A stretch of DNA of 40,763 bases, taken from Rickettsia hoogstraalii (GTDB taxonomy: Bacteria > Pseudomonadota > Alphaproteobacteria > Rickettsiales > Rickettsiaceae). The notes under the pieces were generated by a model. That model saw nothing but the letters and a program-made list of their open reading frames with translations, ran no database searches and was not told where the DNA came from. Positions 18,556-25,507 of the stretch are shown here, one piece after another. Location: positions 1 through 40,763 of the forward strand of contig NZ_CCXM01000002.1 of the NCBI RefSeq assembly GCF_000825685.1, in the 5' to 3' direction. A program made the position numbers and the translations under genes. Within the stretch, counting starts at the first letter, position 1. Each line of letters opens with the position of its first letter.

Positions 18556-19038
18556 CTATTTTTTATTCTGAGTAAATGATTTTGAAAAGAAATTAAATGT
18601 GCTGAGCAAGAATTTATAACGTGCATAACCTCCTCGTCCTGGCTTATTTTCATATGTTACAAAAAAGCGTTTATTCTTTAATTTCATTAACGTTGATTTA
18701 ATAGTGTTACTAGGTAGTTGGCAAGTAGATGAAAATTCATCTATTGTGATACTTTTAGTTATTACATGTTCAGCGTGTTTATCTTCAATATTATTAACTA
18801 AGAACTGCATTATTACTTTTTGTGCCCCAAACATTTGTCTAAATTCTTTTTTTAGTTCCTCTTCTGAAAAACTCACTAAACTATCATCTTTTTTAAGAAA
18901 ATCTAATTTTTTTTCACTATTGTCGGTATTATTATGATTTGACAGTTCTGTGTTAGGTGCGTCATCCCATGGACGATAAGCACGTTTCTTAAAAGAATTT
19001 TTGGTTTTATTTTTTTCTATTTCTGAGATTAAAGGCAT
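18556..19038 (-). CDS. winged-helix partner protein of ParA2
   Basis: This 160-residue protein has a charged, flexible N-terminus (residues 1-65). A helical and winged-helix region follows (residues 70-155, with SITIDEFSSTCQLPSNTIKS as the recognition part and GRGGYARYKF in the wing). It starts 12 bp after the parA2 stop on the same strand, so the two are co-transcribed. The place and DNA-binding fold suggest a ParB-equivalent that binds the plasmid centromere, perhaps the inverted repeats just downstream. It could instead regulate replication. Exact family not recognised. Confidence 0.65.
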   Translation of the reverse strand: MPLISEIEKNKTKNSFKKRAYRPWDDAPNTELSNHNNTDNSEKKLDFLKKDDSLVSFSEEELKKEFRQMFGAQKVIMQFLVNNIEDKHAEHVITKSITIDEFSSTCQLPSNTIKSTLMKLKNKRFFVTYENKPGRGGYARYKFLLSTFNFFSKSFTQNKK

Positions 19039-19050
19039 AATGTTAATTAT

Positions 19051-19992
19051 TTAGTATTTTTTTTGAAGTTCTAATATTTCTTGGGTTAGGAGATCTATAT
19101 CTTCTTTTGCTGCGCTATTTCTTAGTGATGAAAAAATATTACTACTAACATACATGCTATTAGGGAAATCTTGACAATTTCTGATAAAAGTATTCAAAAC
19201 TTTATCTTTAAAAATATCATGATTTAATATGGTTGATAATACTTCAGAAGATAAAGCGGTTCTATTATCGAACTTATTGAGTACAACTTTAAAATCAATT
19301 GATTTTTTAAATCTTTGGCTAATAGTTTTAATTTCTTCATAAGAAATTTTTAATCCGGACAAGCTAAAGTGTTCTGGAGTAATTGGACATATGACAACAT
19401 CGGAAGATAATGTGGCAGCGGTTACTGATTGTCCTAACGCTGGTGGACAATCTATTAAAATTAAATCGTATTTATGACGTATTTCACTAAACAAATCATT
19501 ATATACTCTATCTAGAGGGTATTTATTTAGTATTAAGTAATTATCTAATACAGCATTTTCTATTCTACTTGGGAGAATATCTAAACCAATAGAAACGGTT
19601 TGAATCGTATCATGAAGTGTTGCATTATTACATATAATATCAATCATAACAGGATTATTTTTAGCATCAACATTAAATGCTTGAGATAGATTCCCTTGTT
19701 GATCTAAATCAACACATAAAACCCTAGCACCATATAGATTAGCTCTAATTGCAAAGGCATGAGTTAAAGAGGTTTTACCAGTACCACCCTTTACTATTTG
19801 GAAAGATACTACTTTTTGTGGAAATTTAATATTAAAAAGTTCCTTTGCCGTTGCGTGACCAAAATATACTCTATTTTGTGATTTGAATGACCCTAGTTTC
19901 TTTAGTTTTAGTTGTTTATGAATGAACTGAAGTGATACCCCTAAAAATTTAGCAGAATCAGCAGCAGTCATCCGAATATCTAAATCATTCAT
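19051..19992 (-). CDS. parA: ParA2, partition ATPase with N-terminal HTH
   Basis: This 313-residue ParA-type ATPase is intact. Residues 1-55 form a MerR-like helix-turn-helix (MTAADSAKFLGVSLQFIHKQ), as in autoregulatory type Ia ParA proteins. Walker A is KGGTGKTS (68-75), followed by CVDLDQQGNLS and ILIDCPPALG. Motor proteins of this family pattern the nucleoid with ATP and pull plasmids apart through a centromere-binding partner, here probably the winged-helix protein 12 bp downstream. The HTH suggests that it represses its own promoter, and a 26-bp palindrome lies about 90 bp upstream (20084-20109). This is the second and only unbroken ParA of the window. Confidence 0.92.
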   Translation of the reverse strand: MNDLDIRMTAADSAKFLGVSLQFIHKQLKLKKLGSFKSQNRVYFGHATAKELFNIKFPQKVVSFQIVKGGTGKTSLTHAFAIRANLYGARVLCVDLDQQGNLSQAFNVDAKNNPVMIDIICNNATLHDTIQTVSIGLDILPSRIENAVLDNYLILNKYPLDRVYNDLFSEIRHKYDLILIDCPPALGQSVTAATLSSDVVICPITPEHFSLSGLKISYEEIKTISQRFKKSIDFKVVLNKFDNRTALSSEVLSTILNHDIFKDKVLNTFIRNCQDFPNSMYVSSNIFSSLRNSAAKEDIDLLTQEILELQKKY

Positions 19993-20083
19993 GCTACATA
20001 CCTCATACTAATGATAATATTATATAATAAAAATACCATGACATACATATATAAATAATGTATTATTATAATTAATACACCAT

Positions 20084-20109
20084 ATATATACTATATCTAT
20101 AGTATATAT
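20084..20109. promoter_or_regulatory. palindromic operator candidate upstream of parA2
   Basis: ATATATACTATA and TATAGTATATAT form a 12-bp inverted repeat around 2 bases. It lies between parA2 (start 19992, minus) and the divergent leader promoter at 20112. It is a plausible operator for the ParA2 HTH or a centromere element, although A/T richness makes chance palindromes likelier. Confidence 0.5.
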
Positions 20110-20111
20110 CC

Positions 20112-20253
20112 TTGACACTATTAAATAGTTTTAATAAAGTAGAAGTATGAGGTAGTAGATTTAGCTGATAATAAAGTAGAAATTACCTTATAAAAAGAAA
20201 AATCAGTAAACACAAAAACTTTGGACGGTTGTGTGTTTACTGGTAAATGATAA
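20112..20253 (+). promoter_or_regulatory. promoter and hairpin leader of TPR gene family (copy 2)
   Basis: TTGACA (20112-20117), a 17-bp spacer and TAAAGT (20135-20140) repeat the promoter at 13413-13385, with the opposite orientation in the window. The leader that follows includes the same stem (CAGTAAACACA with its complement TGTGTTTACTG). It leads into a decayed TPR 5' end at 20231. The two copies bracket the replication and partition core. Confidence 0.65.
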
Positions 20254-20416
20254 ACCCACTAGCACCCACGAAACCTTAGACTATACTGGCACTTATAGGT
20301 CCAGCAAGCAACAAGAGTTGTCACAAAAAAATCATACATTTAAAATAAACAAACCTAGAGCTGCAAGAATTTTATGTTTTTTTCAAGCTACACAGTTAAT
20401 TTGTGAGATAACATGA
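20231..20416 (+). pseudogene. 5' remnant of TPR-family gene (copy 2)
   Basis: The frame contains STHETLDYTGTYRSS and KPRAARILCFFQ. These align with FSSPHKTLDPAGFIHQK and TKAARLVHIFY at the start of the TPR gene at 13244. No TPR units follow, and the frame ends at 20416. It is therefore the stump of a second TPR gene sharing leader and N-terminus. Similarity is weak but the order and the upstream leader agree. Confidence 0.5.
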
Positions 20417-20422
20417 AGTATA

Positions 20423-20565
20423 TTAGTACGGAAATCAGGTGTTTTCCGTATATACCCACATTCACCTATTTACAAACCAGTAAAAATAGGCTATTTATTA
20501 TACGACAAACACTGTCGTATTGCCTTACTATGCGACAATTAACTAAATAGGGTTTTCCGTACTAA
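20423..20565. repeat. nested inverted repeats around the recD2 3' end
   Basis: TTAGTACGGAAA at 20423 is complementary to TTTCCGTACTAA at 20554-20565. Another TTTCCGTA at 20443-20450 makes a smaller hairpin with the first. TACGACA and TGTCGTA (20501-20519) make a third hairpin. The rightmost arm lies inside the last codons of recD2. These may form its terminator region or mark a short insertion, since the recD2 remnant at 2370 ends differently. Confidence 0.5.
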
Positions 20566-22743
20566 TTTGACGTCCTCACCAATTAACCATTCTTGCAATT
20601 TTGAATAACGTAAAGAAGTTTTATTATCTTTAATAGCTATAGCCAATGCTTTTTTCTGTCCAATTATTATAACTAGATGTTTGCCGCGGGTGATGGCAGT
20701 ATAAATTAAGTTACGTTTAAGCATCATGTAACTTTGCATGGTTAGTGGAATTATTACTGCTGGATATTCTGAACCTTGAGATTTGTGTATTGTAGTAGCA
20801 TAGGCTAGAGTAATTTGATCAAGATCACTATAATCATAAACAACATCACGGTTATAAAAGTTTATTGTGATTTCTTGATCTTGTTCATTAATATTATTAA
20901 TAACTCCTATATCTCCATTATAGATTTCTTTATCATAATTATTTTCTGTCTGCATAACCTTGTCTCCAATGGCAAAAGTTTGACCAAATTTAGTTATGCC
21001 GCTGCTATAGTTTGGATTAAGTATTTTCTGTAACTCAATATTTAATGATCTAGCTCCTACACCTCCTCTTTGCATAGGACATAGTAATTGAATATCATTT
21101 ATAGGGTTAAGATTAAATTTATTTGGTATACGATCCTTTATCATCATAATAATTTTATTAATGATATCTTCTCCATGTTCCGCTTCTATAAAATAAAAGT
21201 CTGATTCTTTATTTGGAGGTGTAAGATCAGGTAAGATACCATTATTCACTCGATGAGCATTAATAATAATATTGCTTGTTGCTGCTTGCCTAAATATTTC
21301 AGTTAACTTGACCGTCGGTATAACCTTAGAATTAATAATATCCTTGAGTACTTGTCCAGCACCTACGGAAGGTAACTGATCCACGTCACCAACTATTAGT
21401 AATGCTGAGTGTGGCGGAAGGGCTTTTAATAATGCATGAAATAGTGATATATCTACCATTGAAGCTTCATCTATTACCAGATAATCGCACAATAATGGTG
21501 AATCCTCATTACGCTTAAACCCTCCATAAGCAGGATCGATCTCAAGCATTCTATGCATAGTGGTGGCCTCGAGCCCCGTGCTTTCACTTAAGCGTTTAGC
21601 TGCTCTACCAGTGGGTGCACATAATTTAATATTTAAATCCTGCGTAGATAATGTTCTAAGTAATGAGTTTACCAATGTAGTTTTCCCTGTTCCTGGTCCA
21701 CCCGTAATAACCATTAACTTATGTTGCAGTGCCTTCTCTATAGCTGTTTTTTGACTTGTTGCAAGCGTGATACCTAGCTCTTTCTCTATTGAGGGCAGAA
21801 TAGTAATAGTATCTATTGTCCCCCAAGTAACAGAAGTTTTTGTTAAATTGACTAGTATTTTAGCGATATATTTCTCATATATGTAATAACTAGTTAAGAA
21901 AATAGATTCTACATTATTAATAGTATCAATTATTAATGCATTTGATGTTACTTCTTCTATTATAGCCTGCTCAACTATTTCTTGTTCTATCTCAAGTAAT
22001 TTCTGAATATTTTGCAGCAGTATCTTTTTAGGTAAGCCACAATGCCCATCTGACGTCGCTTCAAGTAATGTATGTGTTACCCCTGCTTTAGCTCTGATTA
22101 AAGAATTCTTATCGATACCTAAATTACGAGCTATGGTATCTGCTGAAATAAATCCAATCCCTCTTATATCTTTAGCTAATTGATAGGGGTTATTGGATAC
22201 AATTTCAATTGCTTTATCACCATATGTTTTGTAGATTCTAGTGGCCCTAGTAGTACCCACTCCATGCGATTGTAAAAACACCATTATTTCACGAATGACT
22301 TTTTGTGCTTGCCAATTATTACAAATGCGATTAGCTCTTACCTCGCCTATCCCTTCTACAGTAGATAAAAGGTATGGCTCATGCTCAATAACTTCAAATA
22401 CTCTATCTTTAAATGCTAATACTAATTTCTTAGCAAGATATGGTCCTATCCCTTTAATTAATCCAGAGCCAAGATATTTTTCTATACCCTCTAATGTATC
22501 AGGTGGTAAGGCTTTGAGAAAATGAGCCTTAAATTGTTTACCATGATTTCTATCATTATGCCAAATGCCACTGCATTTTATATATTCCCCTACTAGTACA
22601 GATGGTACATTACCTGTAACGGTAATTAAATCTCTATGACCTTTTACCTTAATGCGTAATACACAAAACCCATTATCAGGATTATGATAAGTAATACGTT
22701 CTATGATGCCGGATATATATTCATTAACATCCTGTTTATTCAT
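20539..22743 (-). CDS. recD2: RecD2-type 5'-3' DNA helicase
   Basis: This 734-residue superfamily 1B helicase unwinds DNA 5' to 3' without RecBC and is usually tied to DNA repair. The N-terminal OB-like region and helix-hairpin-helix repeats (GSGLIKGIGPYLAKKL, STVEGIGEVRANRI, RGIGFISADTIA) fill residues 1-215. The motor has Walker A GGPGTGKTT (348-356), APTGRAAKRL (376-385), Walker B DEASMVD (425-431), and late motifs around GDKVMQTENNYDKEIYNGD and TIHKSQGSEYPAVI. All motor motifs are present and the frame is whole. The length matches the RecD2 family. It follows the rep/par core and precedes the conjugation block. A deleted copy is at 2370-3222. Confidence 0.93.
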   Translation of the reverse strand: MNKQDVNEYISGIIERITYHNPDNGFCVLRIKVKGHRDLITVTGNVPSVLVGEYIKCSGIWHNDRNHGKQFKAHFLKALPPDTLEGIEKYLGSGLIKGIGPYLAKKLVLAFKDRVFEVIEHEPYLLSTVEGIGEVRANRICNNWQAQKVIREIMVFLQSHGVGTTRATRIYKTYGDKAIEIVSNNPYQLAKDIRGIGFISADTIARNLGIDKNSLIRAKAGVTHTLLEATSDGHCGLPKKILLQNIQKLLEIEQEIVEQAIIEEVTSNALIIDTINNVESIFLTSYYIYEKYIAKILVNLTKTSVTWGTIDTITILPSIEKELGITLATSQKTAIEKALQHKLMVITGGPGTGKTTLVNSLLRTLSTQDLNIKLCAPTGRAAKRLSESTGLEATTMHRMLEIDPAYGGFKRNEDSPLLCDYLVIDEASMVDISLFHALLKALPPHSALLIVGDVDQLPSVGAGQVLKDIINSKVIPTVKLTEIFRQAATSNIIINAHRVNNGILPDLTPPNKESDFYFIEAEHGEDIINKIIMMIKDRIPNKFNLNPINDIQLLCPMQRGGVGARSLNIELQKILNPNYSSGITKFGQTFAIGDKVMQTENNYDKEIYNGDIGVINNINEQDQEITINFYNRDVVYDYSDLDQITLAYATTIHKSQGSEYPAVIIPLTMQSYMMLKRNLIYTAITRGKHLVIIIGQKKALAIAIKDNKTSLRYSKLQEWLIGEDVKLVRKTLFS

Positions 22744-22771
22744 ATAGTTTTATTAAAAACCCTAAGAGTTT

Positions 22772-22999
22772 TTATGCTTTATTTGTATGCACGAGGGTAT
22801 AACCTCTTGATTTTCTTATGCTAGTAATACGTTTGATATTCATATCAATTTCATATTGGGTAGTGCAATGAATTACTTTATAATTTCCTTTATTAGAGCA
22901 AAAAGAGCCCCAGCTACATATAAGATCAGTAGTACAAAAGAGATTGTCTTGAGTAGTTAATCTATAATATAGATGATCTTTAGTCCAATAATAAGCCAT
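22772..22999 (-). CDS. small WGR-like domain protein
   Basis: This 75-residue protein resembles a single WGR domain: YYRLTTQDNLFCTTDLICSW precedes WGSFCSNKGNYKVIH, and the protein ends RKSRGYTLV. WGR domains are thought to bind nucleic acid and occur in PARPs and in short bacterial proteins. It lies 28 bp before recD2 on the same strand, so the two may be co-transcribed with the traC/traD genes upstream. The match is by motif pattern only. Confidence 0.6.
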   Translation of the reverse strand: MAYYWTKDHLYYRLTTQDNLFCTTDLICSWGSFCSNKGNYKVIHCTTQYEIDMNIKRITSIRKSRGYTLVHTNKA

Positions 23000-23024
23000 G
23001 TTTTTAATTATTATACTGATAATC

Positions 23025-23429
23025 TTATTTATTATATCGTGCTAGTACTGAGATGATCATATGGATTAGGAAGACTGTTGTGAGTACAATCATTGGCATT
23101 ATACATATAGCAAGTAGTATTAATATTAACAATAATATGCCCGAATAAACTGCTTTTATATACTCAGTATTGTTTAAGATATCTACGCAACGTACGGAAA
23201 GCACCTCACCTTTAGTGTTCCATAGTTCGATTGTAGATTTTGCATTTAAAAAATGGCATTGAATATACGCAAATGTGGCATCCCAATTATAATGCTGCAA
23301 CATAAGTATGACGATATAAAACACTATACATGTTGATGCGGCAAGAGCAGGAATAATTTTCTTTTTGTCTGATATGAAATACCACCATATTAGGCAAATA
23401 TTTTTAAAGCAATATTTGATATTGTACAT
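23025..23429 (-). CDS. two- or three-pass membrane protein in the tra block
   Basis: This 134-residue protein has hydrophobic segments at about 26-45 (IIPALAASTCIVFYIVILML) and 93-130 (SGILLLILILLAICIMPMIV and a following stretch). A short soluble loop (residues 48-92) separates them. It lies between traD and the WGR-like gene on the same strand with 11-bp and 25-bp gaps, so it is probably one operon with traC and traD. The family is not recognised. A role in conjugation is inferred from position only. Confidence 0.65.
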   Translation of the reverse strand: MYNIKYCFKNICLIWWYFISDKKKIIPALAASTCIVFYIVILMLQHYNWDATFAYIQCHFLNAKSTIELWNTKGEVLSVRCVDILNNTEYIKAVYSGILLLILILLAICIMPMIVLTTVFLIHMIISVLARYNK

Positions 23430-23440
23430 TGTTCATAAAC

Positions 23441-23665
23441 TTAATGTTTATAGAGTAATAACTCCCTCCCCTTACTTTTCCATTTATCTATAATCTTTGG
23501 ATTAATGATCAATTGTTCTTTACAATCAAGTAACATGCCGTAAAGAATATGAGCACTCTCCGGATGTAAGTAATCAAGACCTGCTTTAACAAACAATCCG
23601 CCAAGCATAATCTTTTTTCTAGCATCAGATTTACGATCAAAGGCTACAGTTTTTTGTAATTGCAT
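23441..23665 (-). CDS. traD: conjugal transfer protein TraD (Ti type)
   Basis: This 74-residue protein has the features of the short TraD of Ti-plasmid-type transfer regions. FDRKSDARKKIMLGGLFVKAG in spaced form is followed by LDYLHPESAHILYGMLLDC. It is unrelated to the large F-plasmid TraD coupling protein. In Ti plasmids the small TraC and TraD are encoded beside oriT, divergent from traA. The same order is seen here. They are thought to assist relaxosome formation. Confidence 0.85.
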   Translation of the reverse strand: MQLQKTVAFDRKSDARKKIMLGGLFVKAGLDYLHPESAHILYGMLLDCKEQLIINPKIIDKWKSKGRELLLYKH

Positions 23666-23696
23666 ACGAGTATACCATAATTTCTTTGTGATTAAT

Positions 23697-24011
23697 TTAA
23701 TCAGTCTTTGCGTTCCCTGATTTTGGTTTACTGGGCATTTTAGTTTTACCGCCTAAACTTTTAAACTCATTCAAGATCGGATGATTTTTATTATCAGAGT
23801 TTTTGACAAACTTTAAAAATCCAATTAACAATTTATCATCAATAGTTAGAGCATTACATGCCTTAAAGATATTAAACAATTCTTCTTTACGTTTCTGAAG
23901 AAGCTGAGTTTGTTGACTCTCTAGTTGTGCTTCTATTTTAGCTATCCGATCTTTTTTAAGTTGTTGCAAATTAGCAAGTTTAGTAGCTGTTGCAAAAGCT
24001 TTAGTTGCCAT
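23697..24011 (-). CDS. traC: TraC-like conjugal transfer protein
   Basis: This 104-residue basic protein has a long N-terminal helix (residues 1-50, LANLQQLKKDRIAKIEAQLE then QKRKEELFNIFKAC) and a lysine-rich tail. Its place directly after the oriT candidate and before traD matches TraC of the Ti-type systems. Sequence evidence for the family is thin, so the name depends on the gene order. It probably binds near oriT as an accessory protein. Confidence 0.7.
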   Translation of the reverse strand: MATKAFATATKLANLQQLKKDRIAKIEAQLESQQTQLLQKRKEELFNIFKACNALTIDDKLLIGFLKFVKNSDNKNHPILNEFKSLGGKTKMPSKPKSGNAKTD

Positions 24012-24137
24012 AGTTCTATATACCTTAGAAATTTACTCTAATCTTTAGTGCTTAGCACCTACTAAGGTATACCAGCAAAAACAATAGTCAGTCAAGTAAA
24101 AGCGAGCATCACTTACATTTCTTTTACAGATATTGCG

Positions 24138-24290
24138 GGGGATCATTAAAGAGGGCAGCAAGCCCACTTTAATCCCCAGTGTAACAAAAAAGGAAAAAAG
24201 TAGTAGTAGAGAATCGTGAAGTATAGTACAGTGTAAGTCCTCCTATGAGCGCACTTTCGCATTTTGTGTAAACAAAATGCTATGCGCTCA
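24138..24290. other. oriT: oriT candidate with two large hairpins
   Basis: The 332-bp gap between divergent traC and traA carries two strong structures. The first (24138-24177) pairs GGGGATCATTAAAGAGGGC with GCCCACTTTAATCCCC, with small bulges. The second (24246-24290) has outer arms TGAGCGCA and TGCGCTCA and inner arms GCATTTTGT and ACAAAATGC around a GTAA loop. The outer arm contains GCGCACTT, which resembles the nick region of RSF1010/Ti-type oriT sequences. A relaxase of the matching MobA/MobL type begins 54 bp downstream. The exact nick position cannot be given from sequence alone. Confidence 0.65.
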
Positions 24291-24343
24291 GTGAGTAAGT
24301 AGAATATCTGCAAAGTAATAATTGAGAATAACTTTTAAAATAA

Positions 24344-25507
24344 ATGGCATCATATCACTTTCATAGTTCTCATATACAAAGAAGCAGGGGACAAAATGCT
24401 GTTGCTACTGCTGCGTATATTTCTGCATCAAAATTAGTGTATAAAACCATAGATCCAGAGAGCGGCGAAAAGATAAGCATTACTTATGATTTTACTAAAA
24501 AGCAAGGAGTAGTATTTAGCAAGATATTTGTACCTGAGGGGTTTGAAGATGTAGTATGGTTACAAGATAGAGAGCAGTTATGGAACGTAGCTGAAGTACG
24601 AGAAAAAAGAGAAACTGCTAGAACTGCAGCACAAATAGAATTCTCATTACCAAAAGAGGTAAGTCAGGCAGAAAATATTAGGCTAGTGGAGGAATATGTA
24701 CAGAAAAACATAGTATCAAGAGGTATAGTTTGTGATGTAAATATACACTACGATAATCCTGATAACCCACATGTACATATTCAATATTTAACAAGAAGAT
24801 TAGAGCGATTAATTAACAATGAAGTAGTGCTTGCAAAAACAAAGGACAGAGATTTAGAAAGTACAAAGTTTTTATATTTTGCAAGGGATCAGTGTGAGAT
24901 AGAAATCAACAAAGTATATGAGGAAGTAGGGTTACCTTTTAGGGTAACCGCTAAGTCATTCAAAGAACTTGGATTAGATCAAGAGCCAACGCATCATAAA
25001 GGGCCTGCTCATTATATGAAGGCAACTGAGCTTGAGGCAAAGAACAAAGAAATAATAGCCGAGAATTCAAAGAAGATATATGAGAATCCGGAAATAGTAT
25101 TTGGTCGCATTTCATATACGAAGCCTGTGTTTACTAAAGAGGATATAGTGATAGCATTATCAGATGCTTTAATGGCGCATTTAGTATCAAAAGGCAGCAA
25201 TATTATTCAGGAACAAGAGGCTATTAGAGCATTTGGAAAAGGATTAGTTCAGGAGCAAGATAGTAGTGAAGATGCACCAAAAAGCGTAAGTAATAATCCA
25301 GCAGCAAGTGCAGATAACAACCCGGCTATCGAGCATCTGAACAAGGAATATGGAGAGGAGTTTTTAAGGCTTTATAATCAGCTGCTTGTATCAGACAAAA
25401 TAGAGCTGATGGATCAGAAAGATTTGATGGGTAGAATGCTATACTCCTTGAAATCAAGAGTGAATTTAGAGCATCGCTATGGTATCTGCTATAGAGGAGT
25501 TAAATGA
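24344..25507 (+). pseudogene. traA: TraA relaxase domain (MobA/MobL), first segment of broken traA
   Basis: This first segment (387 codons) of traA encodes the relaxase that nicks oriT and pilots the strand. The MobA/MobL fold shows candidate nucleophile Tyr25 (TAAYISASK) and the metal-binding histidines in NPHVHIQYL (143 and 145), and later PTHHKGPAHYM. The frame shifts near 25479-25507 into the next segment. If translated alone it would be a free relaxase domain with all catalytic residues, so it might still nick. The start lies 54 bp after the second oriT hairpin. The whole gene continues to about 31520. Confidence 0.88.

Noticed and set aside
21560..21754. 64-codon open frame within recD2 on the plus strand
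   Set aside because: It lies antisense to the conserved P-loop region of recD2 and has no start context.
24138..24177. rho-independent terminator for traA/traC transcripts
   Set aside because: The stem has no T run on either side and lies upstream of both divergent genes, so an oriT structure is likelier.
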